Source: Burkholderiales bacterium (lineage in GTDB: Bacteria; Pseudomonadota; Gammaproteobacteria; Burkholderiales; Burkholderiaceae_D). Taken from it: a stretch of DNA of 10,766 bases. The translations under genes and the position numbers were made by a program. Where the stretch lies: NCBI GenBank assembly GCA_005800405.1, contig SYFN01000269.1, positions 1-10,766 of the forward strand. Reading direction: 5' to 3'. Positions 1 to 7,476 of the stretch are shown in pieces. Position 1 is the first letter of the stretch. Every line of letters begins with the position of its first letter. The notes beneath the pieces were generated by a model. It was not told where the DNA came from, ran no database searches, and was given only the letters and a program-made list of their open reading frames with translations.

Positions 1-595
1 CAGCGTCAAGATAGTCGATCTCGTCATCCGAGAGCGCAAGTCCAAGCTCGACATTGGCTTTCAACAGTGCGTCACGACCACCAGTTTTGACATCGATGTA
101 GGCAAGCGGCTGTGCGGGGAATGCTTCAAAGAGTGCCGCTGCTTCCTCGGGTGCGCGAATGACGGTCTCGGTCATACGATCATGCAACAGCGCCACCACC
201 CGCGCCGTTTGCCGTGCATCCAGCACGGCCAGCTTGCCAAGCAGTCCGGATTTTAAAGCGACCGTATAGATAACGCCGCGCTCAATGCGGTGAATGTGGG
301 ACATGCCGCAGTTGTGCGCGATATCGGTCGCTTTACTGGCCCAGGGAGAAATTGTGCCAAAACGGGGTATGACCACGAATTGCTCGCTGCCCAGGTCAGA
401 CGAGGGTGCTTCTCCATACGCGAGCATGGCCTCGAGTTTCAGACGATCGCCCTGGCCGACCGCCGTCTTACTGTCGATGAAATGACAGTAGCGGCCGGTT
501 ATCCCGGTAACTGCAGGATAAATCTCTTTCAGTTGTGATAATAAAAGCTGAATACGAAAGGCAGACAGGGCATTGGAGCCCGGCAGAATGAGCAT
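1..595 (-). CDS. purL: Phosphoribosylformylglycinamidine synthase, N-terminal part (truncated by window edge)
   Basis: PurL converts FGAR, glutamine and ATP to FGAM in cytosolic de novo purine synthesis. Only about the first 198 codons are in the window, and the frame is open to base 1. The translation starts MLILPGSNALSAFR, close to the E. coli PurL start (MMEILRGSPALSAFR). It then carries FGTISPWASKATDIAHNCG (residues 79-97), RIERGV (103-108), LHDRMTETV (137-145) and LGLALSDDEIDYL (184-196), in the same order and spacing as E. coli. This region is the PurS-like N-terminal domain plus the beginning of the linker domain; the synthetase and glutaminase domains lie outside. The chosen start is the ATG at 595-593 because it matches the family N-terminus. 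An in-frame ATG twelve codons upstream (631-629) is possible but lies very close to the -10-like sequence. No clear Shine-Dalgarno sequence is seen for either start. Confidence 0.96.
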   Translation of the reverse strand, partial: MLILPGSNALSAFRIQLLLSQLKEIYPAVTGITGRYCHFIDSKTAVGQGDRLKLEAMLAYGEAPSSDLGSEQFVVIPRFGTISPWASKATDIAHNCGMSHIHRIERGVIYTVALKSGLLGKLAVLDARQTARVVALLHDRMTETVIRAPEEAAALFEAFPAQPLAYIDVKTGGRDALLKANVELGLALSDDEIDYLDA

Positions 596-655
596 GGCGA
601 AGGCAGCTTGAAGAGGGTTACGCGCAGGCATTGGCGCGGCAAAATCACGGCGCCG

Positions 656-661
656 ATTATA
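656..661 (-). promoter_or_regulatory. Possible -10 element for purL
   Basis: A perfect TATAAT reads on the minus strand, about 60 bp upstream of the preferred purL start. No convincing -35 element lies 16-18 bp further upstream; the nearest TTG-containing hexamer (TTGCTA) is too close, at 13 bp. The expected transcription start near base 649 would leave a roughly 55-nt leader to the ATG at 595 but only about 18 nt to the alternative ATG at 631. This mildly favours the shorter purL product. It is a weak call from sequence alone. Confidence 0.35.
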
Positions 662-755
662 ACCCGCCACCCTGTAGCAACTCTCTCCCACAGGGCTGTT
701 AAAGCCGGCCATATGCTATGGTCTACCGCATTCTTCACTCGCAAATACCTGCCTG

Positions 756-2066
756 ATGATCAAGCAAAGCCACTCCCACATACGTTTGCTGGATGGCCAG
801 CGTCGCAGCGAACTTGTGGAATCGAGCCTGTCGCTCGCCCAAACACGGCAGTCAGTGTTCACGAAACTGTACCCATTGGAAGCAATGGCAGCAGCTACCG
901 CCGCCGATACGGCACGGCAGCGCGGCAGCCCGCTTCCTGCGCTGGCGGGCCTGCCGATATCCATCAAGGATTTATTCGACACAGCAGGCGAGGTAACGCT
1001 CGCCGGCTCCGTCGTGTTGAATGATCTTGCTCCTGCGCAGCGGGATGCCCCCGTGGTAGCCCGCCTGCGGGCCACAGGTGCGGCGCTGCTGGGCAAGACC
1101 AACATGACCGAGTTTGCATTTTCAGGGGTCGGCATCAACCCCCACTACGGCACACCCGGCAATCCTGCTGACTCGACACGCATACCCGGGGGCTCTTCCT
1201 CGGGCGCGGCGGTCTCGGTGGCCGGTGGCAGCTGCGTTGCGGCCATCGGCTCGGACACTGGCGGCTCAGTTCGTATTCCTGCCGCACTGTGTGGACTTGT
1301 GGGATTCAAACCCACCATGCGCCGGGTGCCGGTAGCCGGCATTGTGCCCCTCTCGCCCTCGCTGGATACGCTCGGACCCATAGCGCACACGGTGGAAGAT
1401 TGTCTGGTCATCGACAGTGTGATCGCAGATACGCCCTTACAGCCAAAGCGCATCCACCTTGTCGGGCTGCGGCTGGCGGTGCCGCTCGATGTGGTGGTGG
1501 AGGATATGGATTCGCAGGTCGTGCAAGCCTTTTCTCTGGCTTTGTCGCGCCTCTCCGCTGCCGGTGTTGAAGTGATTGAGGTGTCCATGCCCATGCTGCG
1601 CGAGGCACCGCAGATAAACCGCTTTTCGCCGATCGAAGCCTATGAATGGCACCGAAGTCTTCTAGCGGCGCGCGAGAATACCTACGATCACCGAGTCGTT
1701 CACCGAATTCGACAGGGAGCAAATCAGGCGCCTGCGGTAATGGATGAGCTACGTGCTGCGCGGGTGGATTGGACACGCCGCGTTAGCACGGTCCTCGCAG
1801 ATGTCGATGCGCTGCTGATGCCGACCGTGCCTATCGTCGCACCGCACATCGCGCCACTCATTGCCTCTGACACAGCGTTTTTCGAAGCCAATCGTCTACT
1901 GCTTCGTAATCCCTCGCTAATCAATCTTCTCGATGGTTGTGCAACATCGCTGCCCTGCCATCAGTCGGGAGACTTGCCGGTGGATCTGACGGTAGCAGGG
2001 TTGGCGATGACGGATGCCAGGCTGATCGGCATTGCTCAGGCGATTGAAGATTTACTTCGCTTGTAA
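756..2066 (+). CDS. Amidase-signature (AS) family hydrolase
   Basis: This 436-residue protein has the full amidase-signature core. The SIKDLFD motif supplies the catalytic Lys71. The glycine/serine-rich loop IPGGSSSGAA (143-152) supplies the cis-Ser147. GSDTGGSVRIPA (165-176) supplies the nucleophile Ser171. The 24-residue Ser-Ser spacing is that of FAAH, peptide amidase and GatA. Family members hydrolyse carboxamide bonds in the cytosol using a Ser-cisSer-Lys triad. The substrate cannot be read from the sequence. It is shorter than typical GatA and no gatB or gatC flanks it, so a role in the tRNA amidotransferase is unlikely. The C-terminus (DGCATSLPCHQSG, 396-408, then LPVDLTVAG) is the usual family ending. 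The start has no obvious ribosome binding site, although the frame stays open upstream without another ATG. The gene diverges from purL and ends 7 bp from the convergent unknown ORF. Confidence 0.9.
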   Translation: MIKQSHSHIRLLDGQRRSELVESSLSLAQTRQSVFTKLYPLEAMAAATAADTARQRGSPLPALAGLPISIKDLFDTAGEVTLAGSVVLNDLAPAQRDAPVVARLRATGAALLGKTNMTEFAFSGVGINPHYGTPGNPADSTRIPGGSSSGAAVSVAGGSCVAAIGSDTGGSVRIPAALCGLVGFKPTMRRVPVAGIVPLSPSLDTLGPIAHTVEDCLVIDSVIADTPLQPKRIHLVGLRLAVPLDVVVEDMDSQVVQAFSLALSRLSAAGVEVIEVSMPMLREAPQINRFSPIEAYEWHRSLLAARENTYDHRVVHRIRQGANQAPAVMDELRAARVDWTRRVSTVLADVDALLMPTVPIVAPHIAPLIASDTAFFEANRLLLRNPSLINLLDGCATSLPCHQSGDLPVDLTVAGLAMTDARLIGIAQAIEDLLRL

Positions 2067-2073
2067 AGTGCAG

Positions 2074-2730
2074 TCATAACTGTTCCCTAACGTACACCGC
2101 ATTGGCCAGCGAATCGCCATATCTGTCCTTCATGCCATAAGGTGCGGTTGCAAAATCCCGGTCTGGATAAACCGCCACGATCTTGTCGTAACCCAGAGAG
2201 AGGATGAATTTGGCCGTGCTTTCCGCCTCTAGCGTGTTTCTGAAAGTCAGACGGGCCGATCCGAAATTGACGTAGGCTACGCGGGGATATTGATCGTCAA
2301 AGAAAATTTCTCCGCCAATCACACCGCGGTACTTGATCATGCTGTGCACAGGAACGCCCCGGGAGCTTTCTTCACAAGGCGTCATTTCCCGAATGATATG
2401 CATACCGTTGAAGTCAATGAGATAAAGATATTTGAATTCGCGCTGTCCGTAAGGCCCTGTTGCGACATCAGTGAATATGCCCTCGCCTGGTTTTCTACTC
2501 TGTAGTTGGTGTTCCAGTGGGGACGAGTCGGCATCAAATGGGTTGGTGTTGCTAACCTCGCGGTAAGGGGCGATGTTGTAGAGTTTTTTGCCCAACTCGA
2601 AACCCTCATATTGCATGGCTTTGAGCTCTTTGATCTCCGTCTCGGATACCGTCACCACTTTCCACGGCGCCGCAAATGTTGAACTGACTATCTTGGGCGT
2701 GTTGGCAATGACCATCGGGTCGATCACCAT
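2074..2730 (-). CDS. Hypothetical protein of unknown family (218 aa)
   Basis: I do not recognise this protein. It looks genuinely coding: balanced composition, no low complexity, and aromatic- and glycine-rich segments resembling a folded beta-rich domain (FKYLYLIDFNGMHIIRE, 99-115; GVIGGEIFF, 136-144; VAYVNFGSARLTF, 151-163; YDKIVAVYPDRDF, 181-193). It has no signal peptide, transmembrane segment or known catalytic motif that I can name. The N-terminal 80 residues are more polar and may be a linker or the remainder of a longer protein. An in-frame TAA lies three codons before the ATG (2742-2740), so this frame cannot extend. An A8 run (2741-2734) sits between that stop and the start. A GGGA at 2747-2744 is rather far away for a ribosome site. 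The ORF converges on the amidase gene. It could be an orphan accessory gene, or the intact end of a frameshifted longer gene. Confidence 0.6.
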   Translation of the reverse strand: MVIDPMVIANTPKIVSSTFAAPWKVVTVSETEIKELKAMQYEGFELGKKLYNIAPYREVSNTNPFDADSSPLEHQLQSRKPGEGIFTDVATGPYGQREFKYLYLIDFNGMHIIREMTPCEESSRGVPVHSMIKYRGVIGGEIFFDDQYPRVAYVNFGSARLTFRNTLEAESTAKFILSLGYDKIVAVYPDRDFATAPYGMKDRYGDSLANAVYVREQL

Positions 2731-2901
2731 GGCTTTTTTTTATTCCCAGATATTCCCCGTACTCCGTCGCCAGTGCGTAAGAATAAAGGACAGTGCGGGG
2801 CACCATGCGTGGGGCTCGCCGGCCTTGGCCTGTCAGGTCTTGGCAGGACCGGTGATGAAAGTTTATTGAGGAACTTGCTTTGATTCGTGTTGCAAGTAAG
2901 T
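2731..2901 (-). other. Gap between two unknown ORFs with competing reading frames
   Basis: This stretch separates the 77-codon ORF upstream from the 218-codon ORF downstream. Both lie in the same frame, but that frame is closed by TGA at 2904-2902, TAA at 2865-2863, TGA at 2835-2833 and TAA at 2742-2740. A second frame is open. Its ATG (2905-2903) overlaps the upstream TGA as ATGA, and it reads through to the A8 run, ending in ...SYALATEYGEYLGIKK. A +1 shift, or one fewer A in the run, would join it to the 218-aa protein. I cannot tell whether this is coupled genes with a programmed shift, a homopolymer error or a decayed gene. Together with 3136-3315, no other gene is visible between the two unknown ORFs and the plus-strand oxidoreductase. 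Confidence 0.4.
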
Positions 2902-3135
2902 TCATGCCGACGCCTTTTTGTAAGCTGTCTCTGGTAAAAATTCTCTGAATACCACCGCAACCCGATAGCCTGGAATGCTCGTGACGTTTACTTTTTCGCA
3001 ATATCCATGCCATGCATCCAAGAAGAGGATGGCGTTTGAGCGTGGTGCCCCGAGCTCACCATTGTTGTAAGTCGTCGACTGAGCCATTGCTTGCCGCACC
3101 AATGTGCAGGGCATCTGCTGTGCAAATCGGTGCAT
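2902..3135 (-). CDS. Small hypothetical protein (77 aa), possibly part of the same unknown locus
   Basis: Unrecognised small ORF. The C-terminal half (residues 28-70, with RSNAILFLDAWHGYC and IPGYRVAVVFREF) looks more like real protein than the first 20 residues. A later start at Met17 (ATG 3087) would therefore be reasonable; starts at Met1 (3135) and Met8 (3114) are also in frame. No strong ribosome binding site precedes any of them. There is no signal peptide or membrane helix. The stop overlaps a downstream ATG as ATGA, which is typical of translationally coupled genes. The same strand and close spacing suggest it belongs with the 218-aa ORF. It may be a chance ORF or a remnant of a longer gene. 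Confidence 0.35.
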   Translation of the reverse strand: MHRFAQQMPCTLVRQAMAQSTTYNNGELGAPRSNAILFLDAWHGYCEKVNVTSIPGYRVAVVFREFLPETAYKKASA

Positions 3136-3191
3136 GCACTGATATGGTTAAACTGATAGATGCGGTTGGCCGATTAGCGGTACAGATTGTT

Positions 3192-3220
3192 TTGAAATGG
3201 GTTTGCGGCTACCCTATAGC
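3192..3220 (+). promoter_or_regulatory. Sigma-70-type promoter for the DadA-like/nnr unit
   Basis: TTGAAA (3192-3197, five of six consensus bases) is followed by exactly 17 bp and then TATAGC (3215-3220, four of six). This predicts transcription from about 3227 and a leader of roughly 90 nt to the ATG at 3316. The location suits the DadA-like gene and the overlapping nnr gene. No operator is evident. It is predicted by consensus matching only. Confidence 0.5.
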
Positions 3221-3315
3221 GGCTTTTTTAATCAAGTGTTTTCCTGAAGAACATAGGCATCGACCTGCCCCGCAGCGATCAGAAGGCCGCAAGGTTTGCC
3301 TGGAATTGGAGTCCA

Positions 3316-4572
3316 ATGCGTGTCGCTGTGATTGGTGGTGGTGTCATCGGTGTGTGCACCGCCTACTACCTGGCCGAGGCCGGGCATGAAGTCTCTGTCA
3401 TAGAACGATATGGCAATGTTGCCCAGGAAGCCAGTTTCGGCAATTTGGATCTCATGGGACCTTCTGCGGTCCGCCCCTGGGCAACCCCAGGCACCGTGGG
3501 TCGCGTATTCTCCATGCTGTTCCGGCCGGAATCTCCGACTGCATTCAGTGCGCGTTTTGAGCCCGCCATGTGGAGATGGCTGCGTCAATCAATGTCCGAG
3601 TGCGCACTACCCCGCTACAAACAAAATCAGCAGCGCCTGCTGCGCCTTGCGAGCTACAGTCAGGAGCTGATGCAGCATCTGGTACAGACAAGCGAGCTCG
3701 ATTTTCAGCAGCGCAATGGCGCGTTGATGATGTTCCGCACATCGCGAGAGCTCGAGCTAGCTCAGCCCATGATGGAACTGCTGGGCGAGATAGGTGGTCG
3801 TCATGAACTGCTCGATATCGAAGCAGCCCGACAGCTGGAACCGGCCCTGTCGAGTGAAACGACATTTCACTCAGCCTTGTACATCCCCGATGATTGGTCG
3901 GGCAATTGCCCGCTGTTCGTACGGCAAATGAAATCGCTCGCGCAAGACAAAGGTGTGAAGTTTCACTTCAATACCGAGGTACAGGCCATACGCCCCGAGC
4001 TGGGCGGCGTGAGCTTTCAGGTCGAAAGTCGCATCATCGACACTGACGTGGTAGTGGTTGCAGCCGGCAGTGACAGTGTTCGTTTGCTGAAAGCCATCGG
4101 AATCAGCCTGCCGCTCTACCCTGTCAAGGTATATTCGGCATCAACACCAATTCAAGAATACGAGCTGGCACCGCAACTCTCCGTTTTTGATGATACTTAC
4201 CGGGTTGGTCTGACACGTCTGGGCAAGCGAATTCGTATCGCTGGTTGCGCCGAATTGGGATCGTCAAATTTCGATCTGAACCAAAAAGCCGTGAATACCT
4301 TGGTCAAAGTCGGTGATGACTGGTTTCCGAACGCAGCAAATTACCGCATTGCGAGTTTCTGGTGCGGCCCGGCAGCGATGCTGCCCGAGGGTGTACCTTT
4401 GCTCGGCGCCACCCGCTACCCAAATGTGTTCATCAACACTGGGCATGGTGCGGGCGCTTGGGCAATGGCCGCCGGTAGCGGCAAACTCGTGGCTGATCTC
4501 ATCTCATCGAGGCGCACTGAAATTGATATGGATGGCCTCACGCTGACACGCTATGGCGACCGTATGCGCTGA
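3316..4572 (+). CDS. dadA: D-amino-acid dehydrogenase (DadA)-family FAD-dependent oxidoreductase
   Basis: The 418-residue protein is collinear with E. coli DadA (432 aa). It has an N-terminal Rossmann FAD motif (VIGGGVIGVCTAYYLAEAG, 5-23, acidic strand end Glu30), RPWATPG (53-59), a YPVKVYS segment (268-274) matching DadA YPLKGYS, and the C-terminal INTGHGAGAWAMAAGSGKL (373-391). DadA enzymes oxidise D-amino acids to 2-oxo acids at the inner membrane and pass electrons to quinone. Two family signatures are altered. DadA SAANAGQ is replaced here by SFGNLDL (40-46). The FWTGLRPM motif reads FWCGPAAM (348-355), so the arginine that binds substrate carboxylate in the related glycine oxidase is alanine. 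Substrate specificity may therefore differ. GGAG at 3308-3311 lies four bases before the ATG. The end overlaps nnr by 20 bp. DadA-like is a firm family call; the exact substrate is not. Confidence 0.83.
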   Translation: MRVAVIGGGVIGVCTAYYLAEAGHEVSVIERYGNVAQEASFGNLDLMGPSAVRPWATPGTVGRVFSMLFRPESPTAFSARFEPAMWRWLRQSMSECALPRYKQNQQRLLRLASYSQELMQHLVQTSELDFQQRNGALMMFRTSRELELAQPMMELLGEIGGRHELLDIEAARQLEPALSSETTFHSALYIPDDWSGNCPLFVRQMKSLAQDKGVKFHFNTEVQAIRPELGGVSFQVESRIIDTDVVVVAAGSDSVRLLKAIGISLPLYPVKVYSASTPIQEYELAPQLSVFDDTYRVGLTRLGKRIRIAGCAELGSSNFDLNQKAVNTLVKVGDDWFPNAANYRIASFWCGPAAMLPEGVPLLGATRYPNVFINTGHGAGAWAMAAGSGKLVADLISSRRTEIDMDGLTLTRYGDRMR

Positions 4573-6082
4573 TCGGGGTGACTCCCTCGCCCTCTACAGC
4601 GTCGCGCAAGTTCGAGCGATCGAAGCTGCTGCACTCTCCGCAGTCGGACCCGGCATCCTGATGCAACGCGCAGGTGCCGCTGTTGCCCGCCGCGCCCTGG
4701 CGCTTCTGCCTGAAATCAACGCAAACCTTCCTGTACTGTTCGCCGCAGGACCGGGAAACAATGGCGGCGATGCGCTAGAGGCCGCTGCCCTGCTCGCGCA
4801 GAACGGTGTCAACGTCACGATTGTTCACCTAGCTGATGAAAACACGCTCACTGCCGATGCCCGTACGGCCCTCACGCGCGCAAGGCAAAGCCGTGCAGTA
4901 TTCGTCGATTCCCTACCTGCCCTGTCATGGTCACTCGCTGTCGACGGCTTATTCGGCATCGGACTGACGCGTCCGCTTGAAGGGCGCTACCGTGATTTGG
5001 CCACGCAACTGAACCAGCTGAGCTGCCCTGTGCTGGCCATTGATGTGCCCAGCGGACTTGATGCAGATACCGGCGGTATCGTCGGTCAACATGGTATGGC
5101 CGTGCGCACCGATGAGACGCTTACTTTCATCGCCAATAAACCCGGACTTCATACCCTGCATGGCCGCGACAGCTCGGGTCATGTCGTGACGGATGATCTT
5201 GGCATTGACAAAAACCTGTTTCCGGAGCCCGTCGCTCGATTGAATACCCCACTGGCTTTTGCCGACGAAATCCACCCAAGACTGCATGCATCGCACAAAG
5301 GGAGCTATGGGGATCTGCAAATAATAGGTGGCGCTGAGGGCATGAGTGGCGCGATGATACTCGCGGCACGCATGGCGCTGATGGCGGGCGCAGGACGTGT
5401 GTTCGCGGGATTCGCCGGACCTGTGCCTGCGTATGACAGCCTGCATCCAGAACTGATCTGTCGACACGCGGGTGACTTGCGCGCAGATCGTGGTGCCGTC
5501 GTCATTGGTCCGGGCCTCGGCATGTCGCGACACGCGCATGATCTGCTAGGCCGCGCGTTATCCTTTGCACCTGCTGTGGTGATTGATGCCGATGGCCTTA
5601 ACCTGATTGCCGCCGAGCCCCCACTGCAACATCGTCTTGCACAACGACGGGCTCCAACCTTGCTCACGCCCCGTCCGCTGGAAGCAGCGAGACTGCTGGC
5701 AACCGATGTTCATGCCGTGCAGTCAAACCGACTCGGCTCGGCCAATGAACTGGCGCAGCGTTTTCACGCGACCGTCATACTCAAAGGCAGTGGCAGAATC
5801 ATCGCGCAGCCCGGCGACATTCCTACCATCAACACCACCGGTAATCCGGCATTGGCAACAGCCGGCAGTGGGGATGTGCTGGCTGGACTCTGCGGCGCTC
5901 TGCTGGCGCAGGGATGGTCTGCGTGGGCATGTGCGCTGGCTGCGACTTGGTCGCACGGCAGCGCAGCCGATCAAATGGTTGCAGATGGTACAGGGCCGAC
6001 TGGCGCGACAGCAAGTGAACTGATGCCCTGGATAAGAAGCGCTTTGAACAGACTTGTCAGCGAGCTTGGCACTAGACCATGA
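4553..6082 (+). CDS. nnr: Bifunctional NAD(P)H-hydrate epimerase / ADP-dependent (S)-NAD(P)H-hydrate dehydratase
   Basis: This cytosolic enzyme repairs damaged hydrated NADH and NADPH. The N-terminal YjeF_N epimerase domain (about 15-225) shows GPGNNGGD (66-73), DGLFGIGLTRPLEG (131-144) and DVPSGLDADTG (164-174). The C-terminal ribokinase-like dehydratase domain (about 235-505) shows HKGSYGD (248-254), VIGPGLG (317-323), DADGLN (345-350), Lys411 in ILKGSG, and AGSGDVLAG (437-445) with the catalytic Asp441. The usual TPHPGE motif reads TPRPLE (372-377); Leu in place of Gly is, from memory, common in betaproteobacteria, while Arg in place of His is less usual. The length of 509 fits fused family members. 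The ATG overlaps the end of the DadA-like gene by 20 bp and has no clear ribosome site, suggesting translational coupling. It converges on ybbA with a 13-bp gap. Confidence 0.96.
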   Translation: MATVCADRGDSLALYSVAQVRAIEAAALSAVGPGILMQRAGAAVARRALALLPEINANLPVLFAAGPGNNGGDALEAAALLAQNGVNVTIVHLADENTLTADARTALTRARQSRAVFVDSLPALSWSLAVDGLFGIGLTRPLEGRYRDLATQLNQLSCPVLAIDVPSGLDADTGGIVGQHGMAVRTDETLTFIANKPGLHTLHGRDSSGHVVTDDLGIDKNLFPEPVARLNTPLAFADEIHPRLHASHKGSYGDLQIIGGAEGMSGAMILAARMALMAGAGRVFAGFAGPVPAYDSLHPELICRHAGDLRADRGAVVIGPGLGMSRHAHDLLGRALSFAPAVVIDADGLNLIAAEPPLQHRLAQRRAPTLLTPRPLEAARLLATDVHAVQSNRLGSANELAQRFHATVILKGSGRIIAQPGDIPTINTTGNPALATAGSGDVLAGLCGALLAQGWSAWACALAATWSHGSAADQMVADGTGPTGATASELMPWIRSALNRLVSELGTRP

Positions 6083-6095
6083 TCGCAGCTCTGAA

Positions 6096-6792
<697 letters not shown>

Positions 6793-6794
<2 letters not shown>

Positions 6795-7467
6795 GCAAGG
6801 TCGGTTGAATCTCTATCTGGGGTCGTTGGGGCGGCGCAGCACAGCGAAGCATGTGCAACTGGTGTTCATGGCCATGGTGCTCTTCATCAGCGGCCACATA
6901 ATGCCGGCGTATTCTGCATCAAAAACCATGCTCGTGCTCGGCGACAGCCTGTCCGCAGAATATGGCTTGCCGCGCGATAGTGGGTGGGTTTACCTTTTGC
7001 AGCAACAACTGCACAAGGAGAAGTACGACCTGACCCTGATCAACGCAAGTATCAGCGGTGAGACTACCTCGGGGGGTAGATCGCGATTGCCATCACTGCT
7101 GCAGCAACATAAACCGGCCTTGGTGCTGATCGAACTCGGTGGAAACGATGGATTGCGTGGATTGTCTTTAGCAGCGACACAAGCGAACCTGCGCGAGATG
7201 ATGGCGATGAGTAAGGCGAGCGGTGCGAAAATCATCCTGACCGGCATGCGTGTGCCGCCCAACTATGGCGTCGATTACAGCAAACGTTTTGCAGCTATGT
7301 ACCAAGGGATGGGGCGTGAACCCAATGTGCGACTTGTCCCATTTCTTCTTCAGGGTCTCGACAACACTGAGTTATTTTTTCAGCCTGACCGTATACATCC
7401 CAACCAGCGTGCCCAGATCATCATGATGGAAAACGTGTGGCAAGCCTTGAAGCCAATGCTGCGATAA
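6793..7467 (+). CDS. tesA: Periplasmic SGNH/GDSL esterase: multifunctional acyl-CoA thioesterase I / protease I / lysophospholipase L1
   Basis: A secreted SGNH hydrolase acting on acyl thioesters and esters in the periplasm. Catalytic blocks are GDSLSAEYG (Ser52), NASISGETTSGG (oxyanion Gly89), GGNDGLRG (Asn118) and DRIHPN (Asp199, His202), all in TesA order and spacing. From the ATG at 6793 the protein is 224 residues. It begins with a plausible signal peptide: basic residues near 14-20, a hydrophobic stretch about 21-40, and probable cleavage after Ala-Tyr-Ser-Ala (about 42), leaving a mature enzyme of about 182 residues. A start at Met26 (6868) would remove the basic region. The frame is open further upstream inside ybbA, but that extension is not TesA-like. 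GGGGG at 6779-6783 may serve as a loose ribosome site. selU follows after 9 bp. Confidence 0.93.
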
Positions 7468-7476
7468 GATCCATTC

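Noticed and set aside
716..1138. 140-codon minus-strand open frame over the amidase start
   Set aside because: It is Ala/Ser/Arg-rich and antisense to the conserved amidase core.
756..2066. Amidase gene as gatA of the tRNA amidotransferase
   Set aside because: There is no gatB or gatC beside it, and the protein is shorter than usual GatA.
2734..2741. T8 run on the plus strand as a terminator
   Set aside because: The preceding stem is only about 4 bp, and no plus-strand gene ends nearby.
2740..2904. Stop-codon readthrough or selenocysteine joining the 77-codon and 218-codon ORFs in one frame
   Set aside because: Four stops, two of them TAA, would have to be read through, which is implausible. 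A shift at the A8 run is simpler.
4949..5539. 196-codon open frame on the minus strand inside nnr
   Set aside because: The plus strand here encodes intact Nnr motifs. The antisense frame has His/Arg/Cys-rich, family-less composition typical of a shadow.
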